Shown here piece by piece: positions 34,691 through 46,593 of a stretch of 64,000 bases of DNA (positions within the stretch are counted from its first letter, which is position 1; each line of letters opens with the position of its first letter). The notes under the pieces are model-generated. The model was given only the letters and a program-made list of their open reading frames with translations. It did not search any database and had not been told where the DNA came from. Made by a program: the position numbers and the translations under genes. The stretch comes from Ursus arctos (lineage: Eukaryota; Chordata; Mammalia; Carnivora; Ursidae). The DNA is taken from assembly GCF_023065955.2 (NCBI RefSeq), contig NC_079873.1, forward strand, positions 14,460,566-14,524,565. The letters run 5' to 3'.

Positions 34691-37449
34691 TTTTATCCTG
34701 CAACTTTGTGGTGAATTTGTTAGCTCGAATGTATGGATTCTTTAGGATTTTCTATGTATATAATTATATCATCTGTGGATGAGAATAGTTTTATTCCTTC
34801 CTTTTTAACTTGGACACCTTTTATTTCTTTGTCTTGCCCAGTTGTTCTAGCTAGAATTTCTAGTATAATGTTATTAAGTGGCAAAAGTGGTTATCTTTGT
34901 CTTGTTCCTGATCTTGGGGAGAAGCCTTTCAGTCTTTTACCATTTAGTATGCATGATGTTAGCTATGATTTTTTCATAAATGTCCTTTATCAGGTTGAGG
35001 AATTTGCCTTCTATTTGTCATCTGCTTGTCCAGCATGGATACGGTGTGTGGGATGAGGTAGATGGGCAGTTTAAAATGTATATCGTGCTCATATCACAAA
35101 GTAGCTACTTCCTTTATCAAGTCTTTCCCTGGTTGTTTTATGTTTTTGACTAGTTGCAGAGATCTAGAAAAGTTGATTCTAACACTTTTGCCAGCTCATT
35201 ATTTGTTTCTGTGAAAGGATGGAGTCCTAGATTTCCCTATTTTGCCATTTTCAGTGATATCACTCTGCAGATATGTGTTTTGCACATATTTTCTCCCAGT
35301 CTGTGGCATGTCTTTTCATTCTGTTAACAGTGACTTTAGCAGAGCAGAAAATTTTAATTTTAATGACAACTAATGTACCAGTTTTTTTTTCGTGGATTGT
35401 CCTTTTGGTGTTGTATCTAAAAACTCATCACCAAAGTCAAGAACACCTAGATTTTCTAGGTTACCTTTTAGAAGTTTTTTAATTTTGTATCTAGGTCTAT
35501 GATCCACTTTGAGTTAGTTTCTGTTAAACTTAAAAGGTTTGTATCTAGATTCTTTATTTTGCATATGGATGTCCAGTACCATTTGTTGAAAAGACCTTTC
35601 TTCCCATTGGATTGCCTCTGCTTCTTTGTCAAAGATCAGCTGTGTTTGTGTTGAGTCTATTTTGGGGGCTCTTTTCTGTTTCACAAAATAGCTTATGGGG
35701 ATTGGGATCGCATCGAATCTATAGATCAAGTTGAGAAGAATTGACATCTTAATACTGAGTTTTCTAATCCATCAACGCAGAGTATTTCTCCATTTATTTA
35801 AATCTTTGATTTCTTTCAACATAGCTATGTGATTTTTGGATGCAGATCTTGGAAAAATTGTGCTAGATTTATACTTCAGTACTTTTTTGTATGTGTAATA
35901 ATGTAAGTGGTATTGTTTTAAATTTTTGTTTCCAATTATTCATTGCTGGCATATGGGAAAGCAGTTGACTTTTGTATATTACCCTTGTAAGTTGTGACTT
36001 GGATAGAATTGTTTATTAGTTCCAGGAGTTTTTCACTGTAGGTTTTTGAGATTTTCTTCATGGACAATCCTATCATCTGTGAACAAAACAGTTTATTTTT
36101 TCTCTCCCAATCTATATCCCTTTTATTTCCTTTTCTTGTCTTCTTGTATTAATTATGACTCCCAGTAAAATGTTGAATAAAAGTGGTGAGAGGGGTCATT
36201 CTTACCTTGTTCCTGAGCTTAGTGGGAAGACATGAAGTTTCTTACCATTAAGAATGATGTTAACTGTAGGGTTTTTGTAGATATTCTTTATTAAATTGAG
36301 GAAGTTCTCTCTATTCCTAGATTACTAAGAGATTTTATCACAAATGGGTGTTGGGTTTTGTCAGAACGTTTCTGCATCAGTTGATCTGATGATACAATGT
36401 CTCTATTTTACCCCACTGATGATGGTAGATTACATGAATTGATTTTAGAATGTTGAACCAGCCTTGCACACCTGGGACAAATCCCATATTGTCATGGTGT
36501 GTCATTCTTTTTATACATTGCTGTATTTGCTTTGCTAATATTTGTTGAGGATTTCTGCATCTTTGTGAGAGATATTTGTCTGTAGTTTAACTTTCTTTTA
36601 ATGATTTTATCTGGTTTTGGTATTAAGCTAATTGTGACCTCATAGAGTGAGTTAAGAATTGTTCCTCCACTTCTGGAAGGAAGAGATTTTTCTGGAAGAG
36701 ATTGTAGAGAATTGGTATATCTCTCCTTAAATGTTTAGAAGTCACCAATGAAACAATCTGGATATGGGACTTTTTGTTTTATAAGGTTATTATTGATTTT
36801 CTTCCATACATATAGGCCTATTCAGATTATTTGTTATCCCTTGTGTACATTTTGATAGTTTGTATCTTTCAAGGAATTGGTCCATTTACCTAAGTTACCA
36901 AATTGATAGGCATAGATTTGTTCATAATATTCCTTTATGATCCTTTTAATGTCCATGTGATTGGTAGTGATGACTCTTCTTTCATTTCCGATATTAATAA
37001 TTTGTGTCTTTTCTTTTTCTTGGTTAGCCTGGCTAGAGGTTTATCAATTTTACTGATGTTTTAAAAGAGCCAACTTTTGTTTTCATTGACCCCCCCCCCC
37101 CACTGGGGAGTTCCTCTGTTCAATTTCATTGATTACTTCTGTAATTTTTATTATTATTTTCTTCTTATTTCTTGTTTTTAGGCTTAAGTTACTGCTCTTT
37201 GTCTTATTCCTAAGATAGAAGCATCCCTCTTTGTCTTATTTCCTAAGATAGAAGCTTAATTACTGATTTTATTTTTTTAATTTTAATTTATTTTATTAGT
37301 GATTTTAGGTCTGTTTTTTTTTCCCTCATGTATGCATTCCATGCTATAAACTTTTTTCCTATACACTGCTTTTGCTGCATCACACAATTTTGTTTAGTAC
37401 TCTTTTAGTTCAAAACATTTTTACATTTCTAAAGATTTCTTCTTTGACC

Positions 37450-37561
37450 TGTGTGCTATTTTTTTATTTTTATTTTTTTAAGTAAGTTTTATGCCCCGTG
37501 GGGGCTTGTACTCATGACCCCAAGAGCAAGAGTCGCATGCGTCACTGACTGAAGGTGCCCC
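37450..37561 (-). repeat. Short tRNA-head SINE
   Basis: Head text 'gggggcttgtactcatgacc' to 'actgaaggtgcccc'. The flanks TGTGCTATTT and TGTGTTATTT suggest a mutated duplication. Confidence 0.78.
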
Positions 37562-37672
37562 AATCCATGTGTTATTTACAAGTGTCTTGCTTAATCTCTA
37601 AGTATTTTGAGATTTTCCAGCTTTATGTTCTTGATTTCTAGTTTAATTCCATTGGTTGTGAGCATATACCTT

Positions 37673-37826
37673 ATTTATTGAGAGTGAGTGAGCACTAGAG
37701 CAGCAGGGGGGAGGGGCAAAGGGAAAGGGAGAGAGAGAATCCCAAGCAGGCTCCATGACACTGAGATCATGACCTGAGCCAAAATCAAGAGTTGGATGCT
37801 TAACTGACTGAGCCACCTGGGTGCCC
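37673..37826 (-). repeat. SINEC, shortened
   Basis: GA-rich body and tRNA-like head ending 'ccacctgggtgccc'; the middle lacks part of the usual body. Confidence 0.8.
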
Positions 37827-38027
37827 TGTGAGAGTATACTTTGTATGATTTTTATGCTTCAAAATCTATTGTGTTTTATGGCCCAGAATTTGGTCTGCCT
37901 TGAGGAATGCTCCATGTAAGCTTGAGAAGAGTATGTATTATGCTTCTCTTAGAAGAGTATTACATAAATGTCTTAGTAGATCTATTTAGTTGACAATGCT
38001 GTTCAGCACCTATATCTTTACTCAACC

Positions 38028-38075
38028 TTTTTTTCTTTTCTTTTCTTTTCTTTTCTTTCTTTCTTTCTTTCTTTT

Positions 38076-38147
<72 letters not shown>
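38028..38147 (+). repeat. (TTTC)n microsatellite, about 120 bp
   Basis: Begins with TTTTC units that give way to a long run of TTTC units. It is a pyrimidine strand, purine on the other strand. Confidence 0.97.
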
Positions 38148-38504
38148 TATGTAGGATGTGTCAGTGACTGAAAGGGGTGGGTGTTGAAGTCTCCAACTAT
38201 AATGTTGGATTTTTGTATTTCTCCTTGCAGCTCTGTCTATATTTATCTCATGTATTTTGGTGCTCTTTTGTTTGGTGCCTGCATATTAAGGATTGTTAGG
38301 TCTTCTTGAAGAATGTATTACTTTGTAATGTCTCTCTTTGTTCCTGATGATTGTCTTGGTTCTGAAATCTGCTTTGTCTAAAATTGATATAGCTACTCCA
38401 GCTTTCTTTAGATTAGTGTTAATGTGGTATACCTTTTTGCCTTCCTTTGCTTTTGCATTCCTGTGTCTTTTTACTTAAAGTGGTTTTAAAAATCCATTCT
38501 CACA

Positions 38505-38698
38505 GGGGCATCTGGGTGACTCAGTTAAGCAGCAGACACTTGATTTCTGCTCAGGTCATGATCTTGGGGTTGTGGGATCGAGCCCTGCATTGGGCTCCAT
38601 GTTGGGTGCGGAGCCTGCATAAGATTCTCTCTCTCCCTCACTGTCTGCCACTCTCTGCCCCCTGCTTGCCCACACGCACACTCTTTTTTTTTTTTTTA
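38505..38698 (+). repeat. SINEC, sense, tail replaced by T-run
   Basis: Starts 'ggggcatctgggtgactcag'. The usual AATAAA-rich end is missing and a T-run abuts instead, suggesting a deletion or secondary insertion. Confidence 0.8.
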
Positions 38699-38819
38699 AA
38701 GCCATTCGCATTTGTAATGATTTTAATGTGATTATCAATATAGTTGGGTTAATATGAACCTTTTTTTTACTTTTGTAACTTTTCTATTTGTTACTTTTTT
38801 AAAATTATTTTTAGTATTT

Positions 38820-39018
38820 ATGTATTTATTTATTTAAAAGATCTTATTTATTCATTTGACAGAGAGAGCACAAGCAAGGGGAGTGGCTGGCAGAGGGAGA
38901 GGAAGAAGCAGGCTCCCCACTGAGCAGAGAGCTGGGCACGGGGCTAGATGCCAGGACCCTGGGATTATGACCTGAGCCTAAGGCAGACGCTTAACCAACT
39001 GAGCCACCCAGGCGCCCC
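38820..39018 (-). repeat. SINEC
   Basis: First of three SINE units in tandem, all antisense. Confidence 0.9.
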
Positions 39019-39027
39019 ATTACACTT

Positions 39028-39227
39028 TTTTAAAAAGATTATTTATTTGAGAGAGAGCATGTGAGGAGGGAGGGGCAGAGGGAGAGGGAGAAAGAGAATC
39101 TCAAACAGAGTCCCTGCAGAGGGCGGAGCCCAACATGATGTGGGGCTCAATCCCAGGATCCTGAGATCATGATCTGGGCCCAGATCAAGAGGTGGATGCT
39201 CAACCAGTTGAGCCATCCAGGTGTCCC
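39028..39227 (-). repeat. SINEC
   Basis: Starts nine bases after the previous copy; head ends 'catccaggtgtcccc'. Confidence 0.87.
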
Positions 39228-39228
39228 C

Positions 39229-39331
39229 CCTTTTTTCTTTTTATTGATTTTTTTGGGAGGCTAATCTCTGTACCCAATGTGGGGCTCCAACTCATGACCC
39301 TGATATCAAGGGGTCATAAGACAGCCAGGCC
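39229..39331 (-). repeat. Short tRNA-head SINE, diverged
   Basis: 'cccaatgtggggctccaact' to 'agccaggcctccc'. It is partly deleted before the end. Confidence 0.75.
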
Positions 39332-40316
39332 TCCCTTCTTCTTCTTTTTTTCTTTCTTTAGACAAAAATGTTCCCCTCTTTTTCTTCCTTTTGATTTTAA
39401 CTGACCATTTTATATGATTCTGTTTTCTGTCATGTCTTAGTATGTCCATTATACTTCTTTTAAAAAGACTTTTAGTCATTGCCCTGGAGTTTACTGCATA
39501 CATTTACAACTTAGCTAAGTCCACCATTGGATAAATGTATTCTGCTTCTTAGGCACTGCGTGTACCTTAAACTAGAATTTTCCCAATTCCTCCTTCCCAT
39601 CTCTCTTGTAATATTGCTGTCATTTATTTTACTTATCCATATGCTATAATCAGTGAATACATTGTTATTCTTGTTACTTTGAATGTTTATCTATTAATTA
39701 AGAATAGAAACAAGAGATTTTATTTTGCCTTCATTTATTCCTGCTCCAGTGCTCTTATTTGGTGTAGATCTGACTTTCTGGCCTGTTTAATTTTCCTTCC
39801 CTAAAGAACTTTTTAAAACAGTTCTTTCTAGCCTGGTCTACTGTTAAAAAATTCCCTCAGTTTTTGTTTATCTGAAAAAGTATTTCTCCTTCACTTTTGA
39901 AGGATAATTTCCCTGAATACTTTGTAGGTTGGTGGGTTTTCCCCCCAACACTTTAAATATTTTACTTCATGGCTTCTGAAAAAAGTTGGATGTATTTCCT
40001 GTCCTTGTTCTCTGTAGGTATCTTTTCCCCTGGTTGATATCATGATTTTATGCTTGGTTTTATGTAGTTTGAATATGATGTCGTTTAGGTGTAGTGTTTT
40101 GGTTATTTATCTTGCTTGATTTGCTCTGAGCTTTTTTGATGTATGGTTTGGTGTCATTAATTTTGGAAGGTTTTTGGCCATTATTCCTTCAAATATTTCT
40201 TTTCCTTTGTCTCATTTTTTTCCTTCTGGTAATCCGGTTATACCTTTTGTAATTGTTCTGTAGTTCTTAGATACTGTGTTCTACTTTATGAAATTTCTTT
40301 TTTCTCTTTGCATTTT

Positions 40317-40531
40317 TTAAAAAGATTTTATTTATTTATTTGAGAAAGAAAGATAGTAGCTAGAGAGAAAGAGACCACGGGTTGGTGAGGGGCAGGGGGC
40401 AGGGGTGAGGAGAGGGAGAAGCAGGCTCCCCTGCGCGCAGGGAGCCTGATGTGGGACTGGATCCCAGGACCCTGGGATAATGACCGGAGTCGAAGGCAGA
40501 CGCTTAACCGACTGAGCCACCCAGGTGCTCC
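40317..40531 (-). repeat. SINEC
   Basis: Flanked by CTCTTTGCATTT on both sides. The body is slightly long, with an extra GGGGCAGGGGG block. Confidence 0.9.
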
Positions 40532-40911
40532 TCTCTTTGCATTTAGTTTGGGAAGTTTCTATTGAAATATTTTTAAATTCACTAATTCTTTCCTTGGCCA
40601 TATCCATTCTGTTGCTAAGTCCATTAAAAGCATTCATTTTGTTGTAGTGTTTTTTACTTGTAGTACTTCTTTTAATTCTTAGGATTGTGTATGCCTACAT
40701 TACCAGTCTGTACTTGCATGTTGTCTACTTTTTCCATTAGAGCTCTTAACATAGTACATAGTTATTTTAAATTCCCTATCCGAGATTATTCCTGATAATC
40801 CCCAAATGTGTGCCATATCTGAATCTTGTTCTGAAGTCTTGCTTTGTCTCCTCAGACTGCCTTTTGTCTTGCCTTTTAGCCTGCCTTTTAATGTTTTTTA
40901 AAACCCGGATA

Positions 40912-41013
40912 GGGGCGCCTGGGTCAGCTTCTCCTTCTCCCTCTTTCTGCTGCTCCCTCTGCTTGTGCTCTCTCTCTCTCTGCCAAGTAAATAAATAAAA
41001 TCTTTTAAGAAAA
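40912..41013 (+). repeat. SINEC with internal deletion
   Basis: The head 'ggggcgcctgggtcag' jumps directly to the CT-rich body and tail; about 90 bases are missing. The flanks AAACCCGGATAGG and AAACCCAGATAGG are the duplication with one mismatch. Confidence 0.88.
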
Positions 41014-41990
41014 CCCAAAATAAACCCAGATAGGATATATCAGGTAATAGGAACTGAGGTAAATAGGCTTTTAGTGTAATGTTTTAGGTTAATTTGGCTT
41101 GAGGCTGGGCTCTTAAATGTTTGTTGTGCATGTAGGTGCCAGAGGCTTCAGTTTCCTCCAGTGTCTTTTTGTTTATTTTTTTCCCCCATTGCCTTTGTGT
41201 TTCCCTAAGAACTTCTTTTTAAATAGTTTAAATAGTCTGCTTCTTGCAACTCTTACCATTGAAATCCACTGTTACTGTACCAGAACCTTGTGACCTGGTG
41301 GTCGAGTATGGGGAAGAGGAAGTATTCTATAGTCTTAGGACCAAATCTTAAGTCTTTCGGTGGGCCTGAGCCCTGGCCTGCAACCTTCAGAAGTATTTTT
41401 TAGCCTTTTTTCTCCCCTTCTTTTTAGGTGAAGCAAGAAGGCGAGAGGGGCTGTAGCTGGCTAATTTCCCCTCTCCCAGGACAACATGTAAGGCTCTGAT
41501 AAATTTTCCCTTTGAGTGTTGGCCTTTGTTTCAAAGGCTTATTTCAAAACTGTTACTTTTTCCCTGGGTGTTTTTCAAAATGGTTACATTCCCCTTCTTC
41601 CTCAAAAGGGAGAAGATTTTTATTGGATCTTTACCCTGGGCATATTTCAAAATTGTTACTTTTTTTTTCTTTCTAACTCTTACCCAAAAGGGGAGGAGAT
41701 CATTCTTGGATCTTCATGTTCAGAACCTGGTGAAGTCCTGGAGGTAAAGCCAAGAGAGTGTGGAGGGCCCTCCTAAGACTTGGTAGCTAGGAGTTCTTAC
41801 TTGCAAGCCTTTGTCAAAATTACCATTTAAGTTTTCTCCCTAGGGTATTGCTCTAGTGCCTTCTGCTCCAGGTAAGCTCTTCTTGGGTGTGATGCTCTCT
41901 ATTTGCCTGTCTCTCCAGATTTCAGGAGTTCGGTTTGTCTTATGTCCTTAATTCTCTGATAAGCCTAAGGAAAGTTGATTTTCAGTGTTT

Positions 41991-43200
41991 TTTTTTTTTT
42001 TCTCTTGCTGTAAGGATAGGAGGGACAATATTCAAGCACTTTATATATTGGGGCTGAAACCTGATGCTTTATGTTTATGTTTTAAAATTGGAAATACCTT
42101 GTCCAGTTTAAAAATAATTGTTCAGCAAGAGACTTTTAACTTCTCTATGAACGATTTGCTTAGCTGAGATGACTCATTCTTAGTTATTTTCATCCCTTTG
42201 AATCTCTGCTCTCTATATTTTCAAAGTGCTTAGCAAGAACTTTCTCAGAACAAAATATTTGAAAAACTTGCGCTTCTTGTAGTTCTAGAAAATTGTTAAT
42301 AACTTTGCCTTAAATTAACTGGAATTATTGATTCCCCCCGTACTGTTTTTTATCAGATTCCTTTTAGAATCGGTGCTAAAGTAGTTTCGGGGATTATTGT
42401 CTTTAACCTTCACTCGTTATTACTTTACCCTACTTGTTTATGAAAAAGTAACTCAATTTTCTGAGGCATTTTGAAATCTCTGGAGACTAAGCACTGTTTA
42501 AATTTGAAAAAAATAATGAGAATAAATGCCTAACTCTTATGCCGCCAGTGGTTTATTTTCAATTAACCTTGAGAATGTATTAATTATAAACTGGAGATCT
42601 TGGTGACTTTAGCCTAATAGGATTACTTTCATAATCTGCATGATAAAGGACAATTTGGCTAAAATGTGTTATTCAAGCAACTGAGAAAGTACAGTGTATG
42701 CTTCAAAGTCTTGTAATTTGATTACTTGCTAAAAAATTGCATTTTGGGAACCTTCAGTTCTTATCCTTGGAGAACAGTTGTAACCAACCTTGGGCAATTG
42801 AGACATTGTAAATTGCATTAACCTTGCCCTCTGTTTTTAGGTTTCATTTTAAGGTTTAGTTTTCTCACTGAATCTACTGTGAGGAATAGCTGTTACAAAC
42901 CAAGAAACTAATCAGCTAACTGGTATTTAAGATTGATTATTAGTTGGCAAACTCATGTTTAAGAAATATTTTTCTCTTTTAATTTTCTGAATTGTTTAAA
43001 ATGAGTATCTATCTTTGGGAATTAGAAGTTTTTCAGGAGGGAGAAGTAAAATATTAACTATTATGGCTTTTATCCTAACATACTAAATAAAGTTTTAGAA
43101 ATGATGAGTTCATGCTGTATTGAAAGGATTTGATTGAAAATTATTATTTTTTGCCACGTAATAATCAATTAGTTGTGGTTTGTCTTAAAGTAAGCTTCAG
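41991..43200 (+). other. Intron sequence, no feature recognised
   Basis: AT-rich text without a repeat signature; one of the cleaner stretches of the long intron. Confidence 0.45.
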
Positions 43201-43306
43201 GGGGCCTGGCTGGCTCAGTTGTTGGAGCATGCAACTCTTGATCTCAGGGTTGTATGTTTGAGCACCATCTCGGGTGTAGAGATTACTTAAAATCTTAAAA
43301 AAAAAA
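43201..43306 (+). repeat. Short tRNA-head SINE
   Basis: 'gggcctggctggctcagttg' to the A-run at 43297-43306. Confidence 0.85.
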
Positions 43307-44612
43307 TGAAGATCGATTTGTCTAGCATGATTTGAATTAGAGGCAGAAACCTTTGCTTAGGCTTTTGCTTACAGACATTTCTTATAAAGAAATAGGGCTG
43401 TTGGGAGGAAATGGAGAAAGAAGAGCAGGTCTTCAGTAGGGGCACAGTTATGGGTTGTGCCCCATGCCAGCTCCCACCAACCCTGAACAGGTTAGTGGTC
43501 GGTATCTGTGTTGCTCCTCCTGAAACCTAACCCCCCCCCCAAAATCCCCAAAAGACTGGTGATACAGCAGTCTCCTAGAAGAAACCCACACGAATTGACA
43601 CAGTGTATTAATATTTTAGTCTTAATAAAAAAGCTTCCATGTGTTCACATTTCACCTGAGATAGTGGTTCACGTTCAGTAAATAAGTATTTAAGTTGAGG
43701 CCTCTGTTGGCTGGATCCTGAAGCAATTTCCAGATAAGGAGGGAACCGTAGTGCCTCTCTTTTTTTGGGGTGGGGTGGGGGAGTCCTGATCTTGCTACTT
43801 TGTGGTAACAGGGATGGCAGCTACCCTTACAAAATGTCCCTTCATTCACCACAGCATTCAGGACCACAGTGCCAGGACTGGTCATCCATTACCCTCTCTA
43901 TGGGAGAGACTCTCAGGATCACCCCCATAATTCTTGACATCCTCTTCTACTTTTTGTCACACCAAAACTCACTGGCTGCCCATTTTAGCACAGAACCCTC
44001 ATCCCTGTACTGCTCTGTACATTCTTCACTTGTATCCTTTCTCTTCCCCCAACCTTCCTACTGACCCCTAGAGTTCCTGAACTGCCATTAGTAATTTCTC
44101 CCTCAGCTTCAGTCTTGCCCCAGCATCACAGTGTAATCATGCTTTCTGCTCCTGGGTTTCTCTGCTGCTGGTAAGCAGATGCCTGAGGTCGCTTCCTCCA
44201 GCACCAGTCTTGGGCTGTGCTACCTCTACTTAATACCTGGTAACCAGTTTGCCTGCCTTTGAGCTCCCTGAGTGCAGTGAGTTCTCCCACCCTCAAAGCT
44301 TTGCCAATGCTGGCTTCCCTCATAGCTAACTGACTCTTTGCCTGGCTGACTCTGTACAGACTGATCTGAGTTTCCTTGAGTTAATTTCTGTCAGTACCTT
44401 TTTTTTTTTTCTTCACATCTTAGCACTTATTTAAAAATTGCAATTCTATATTCATTTAACCTTTTTCATTGATTCTAAGATGTACATTCCCCCTCACATT
44501 TCTGAAATTGAGGCACTCTTAACACTGGATGCCTTGATTGCTTTCTGAGTGGTAAATAACATAATGGTTTATCTTATAATCAATTGTGTCTTAGATTTAA
44601 TAAAATACTGTA
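43307..44612 (+). other. Intron sequence, no feature recognised
   Basis: Moderately GC-richer text with short open frames (for example 43765-44064). None has recognisable motifs. Confidence 0.4.
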
Positions 44613-44733
44613 CTTTTTTTTTTTAAAGTAGGCTTCGCAGAGTTCGTTGCAGAACTTGAATTCACAACCCTGAGATCAAGACCTGAGCTGAGATCAGGAG
44701 TCAGTTAACTGACTGAGCCACCCAGTCACCCCT
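44613..44733 (-). repeat. Short tRNA-head SINE, diverged
   Basis: T-run, then 'gaattcacaaccctgagatc' to 'ccacccagtcacccc'. Confidence 0.8.
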
Positions 44734-44744
44734 AAATTATTGTG

Positions 44745-44880
44745 CTTTTAATGATCTGTTTCCTCTAGTTAATTGTGAGTTGCTCAGGTACAGGAATTCT
44801 GTTTTACTCACCCATAGGGACCAGTGCCCAGTATAGTACCTGGTATCTAGTAGGCAATGAATAGATAATGCTCAGATGAA
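44745..44880 (+). repeat. L2 3' end fragment
   Basis: 'accagtgcccagtatagtac', 'tagtaggcaatgaataga' and similar L2 terminal text. Confidence 0.6.
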
Positions 44881-44898
44881 TATCATTGTATATTTGTT

Positions 44899-45000
44899 CC
44901 CCCCCCTTTTAAAGTAGTCTCCACCCCAACACAGGGCTCGAACTCACAACCTTGAGATCAAGAGTTGCACGCTCTACTGACTGAGCCAGCCAGGCACCCC
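44899..45000 (-). repeat. Short tRNA-head SINE
   Basis: Begins with a C/T run, then 'acagggctcgaactcacaac' to 'ccagccaggcacccc'. Confidence 0.85.
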
Positions 45001-45171
45001 TATTGTTTCCTATTTGGGAAATGATGGCCCTAATAATGTTTGAAGATGAATTGGTCAATATTTACATGTGAATTTTTAATTCAGTTTCTGTGTTTCAGTC
45101 TTTATCTTTGGAGATTACTTTATTCTGGAATTGAAGGAAACCTTTAGAGGTGTTTATGTTGTACCCTCAAT

Positions 45172-45374
45172 TTTTTTTAAAAGATTTTATTTATTTATTT
45201 GACACAGAGAAAGAGAGAGAGCACACAAGCAGGGGGAGCAGCAGGCAGAGGGAGAGGGAGAAGCAGACTACCCGATGAGCAGGGAGCCTGATGGGGAACT
45301 CGATCCCAGGATCCTGGGATCATGACCTAAGCCGAAGGCAGACGCTTAACCAACTGAGCCACCCAGACGTCCCT
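45172..45374 (-). repeat. SINEC
   Basis: Full body, lying only about 70 bases upstream of the start of the connexin retrocopy. If GJA6 is transcribed from a nearby promoter, this SINE is within it. Confidence 0.9.
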
Positions 45375-45672
45375 GAGTTATTCCCTCATTTATGTAATTT
45401 GTCCCATTATTGATATATATACATCCTTATTTAAGACTATTTGCTCACCATGTATGAAAATGAATCCACATAAGCTTTTATTGGGTATCAGCAGTTGTCT
45501 TTCATTAGGAAGAAGAGTGAGGAAGGTACCAGTGGGTGTAGCCGACTTTTAAACTTTAGAAAGTTTTGAGTGCTTGAACTTACTTTTTCATTTTACTTCA
45601 TCCTCCAAGGAGTGCAATCACTTGGTGTGCCTACTTCACTTCTTTTAAGCGAAAGAACAGCGAACAGGCAAC

Positions 45673-46593
45673 ATGAGTGACTGGAGTGCCTTAGGCCAAC
45701 TCCTTGACAAGGTTCAAGCTTACTCCACCCCTGGAGGGAAGGTGTGGCTCTCAGTCCTTTTCATTTTCCGAATCCTGCTACTGGGGACCGCGGTTGAGTC
45801 AGCCTGGGATGATGAGCAGTTTGCCTTTCGTTGTAATACTCGGCAGCCTGGTTGTGAAAACGTCTGCTATGATAAGTCCTTCCCGATCTCTCATGTGCGC
45901 TTCTGGGTCCTGCAGATCATATTTGTGTCCGTTCCCTCACTCTTGTACCTAGTGCACGTATTCTACATGATACGCAAGGAAGAAAAGTTGAAAAAGAGAG
46001 GGGAGGAACTCAGAGTCACTCAAAACGATGGTGTCAACATGGAGGTGAACTTGCAAGAAAATGAAATCGAAATCAAGAAGTTCAAGTATAGCATTGAAGA
46101 ACATTGTAAGGTGCATATGAGAAGGGGCTTGCTGCGAATCTATACCATTAGTGTCTTCTTCAAGTCTGTTTTTGAGGTGGCCTTCCTGCTGATCCAGTGG
46201 TACATCTATGGATTCAGCCTGAATGCGGTTTACACTTGCAAACGAGACCCCTGCCCGCATCAGGTTGACTGCTTCCTCTCTCGCCCCACAGAGAAAAGCA
46301 TCTTCATTCTCTTCATGCTGGTGGTGTCCTTGGTGTCTCTTGCTTTGAACATCATCGAGTTATTCTATGTCTTCTTCAAGGGCATTAAGGAACATGTGAA
46401 GGATCCAGAGAATGAGCCTTACCATGATACATCTGGTCTGCCAAGCCTCTCCATTGACTCTTCATCAGCTGTTCCTCTCTCCTCCATGTCCCTTCCCAGG
46501 GACAAGGTGGTTCCTGGAAACAGAAACAGTTCTTCCTGCCGTGGTTACAGTAAACAAGGAAATGAGCCAAGCCATGCTAAACAGAGTGCATAG
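45673..46593 (+). CDS. GJA6: Connexin 33-type gap junction protein, intact single-exon frame (306 aa)
   Basis: This is a four-pass connexin of the alpha group, closest to Cx43. The order is a short N-terminus (MSDWSAL), TM1 about 21-41, loop E1 with C54-X6-C61-X3-C65, TM2 about 77-98, a cytoplasmic loop to about 150, TM3 about 155-176, loop E2 with C189-X4-C194-X5-C200 and the SRPTEK docking motif (203-208), then TM4 about 209-234. A tail follows to residue 306. All six docking cysteines are present. Cx43 has 382 residues and rodent Cx33 about 285, so the tail is cut short. The stop at 46591-46593 aligns with a GAG codon of Cx43. S2 replaces the Cx43 G2, as in Cx33. The start has A at -3. Rodent Cx33 is testis-restricted and can inhibit Cx43 channels; that role here is inference. 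Confidence 0.92.
   Translation: MSDWSALGQLLDKVQAYSTPGGKVWLSVLFIFRILLLGTAVESAWDDEQFAFRCNTRQPGCENVCYDKSFPISHVRFWVLQIIFVSVPSLLYLVHVFYMIRKEEKLKKRGEELRVTQNDGVNMEVNLQENEIEIKKFKYSIEEHCKVHMRRGLLRIYTISVFFKSVFEVAFLLIQWYIYGFSLNAVYTCKRDPCPHQVDCFLSRPTEKSIFILFMLVVSLVSLALNIIELFYVFFKGIKEHVKDPENEPYHDTSGLPSLSIDSSSAVPLSSMSLPRDKVVPGNRNSSSCRGYSKQGNEPSHAKQSA

Larger units (their letters stand above)
32230..35255 (-). repeat. Old L1 (3' UTR and ORF2 3' half), antisense, with nested insertions
   Basis: Reverse L1 text runs from the 3' end ('ctattatgaatagtgctgct', 32309) through the ORF2 C-terminus (33674-33937: WIRKTYIVKV, IWNYKGLPITK) to reverse transcriptase text at 34690-35030. It is interrupted by an L1 3' fragment at 32713-32860, a SINE at 33070 and another L1 3' end at about 34096-34690. 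Confidence 0.8.
35256..41990 (-). repeat. Old L1, ORF2 through ORF1 to 5' UTR, antisense, heavily interrupted
   Basis: The minus-strand order is complete though decayed. A 5' UTR lies at about 41990-40780, ORF1-type text at about 40760-39800 ('ttcaaatatttcttttcctt'), endonuclease near 38400-37600, reverse transcriptase near 37050-36100, and the ORF2 C-terminus at 35260-35750. Six to eight SINEs and a TTTC array are inserted. It may be more than one copy joined. Confidence 0.7.

Noticed and set aside
38028..38147. CRISPR-like regular repetition
   Set aside because: It is a pure tetranucleotide array without spacers, in a mammalian genome.
45704..46260. Other-frame and antisense open frames over the connexin
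   Set aside because: They are shadows of the GJA6 frame and lack motifs of their own.
45673..46593. Functional GJA1 (connexin 43) gene itself
   Set aside because: Position inside CDKL5, S2 instead of G2, an extended cytoplasmic loop, the early stop and the decayed tail fit GJA6, not the autosomal parent.
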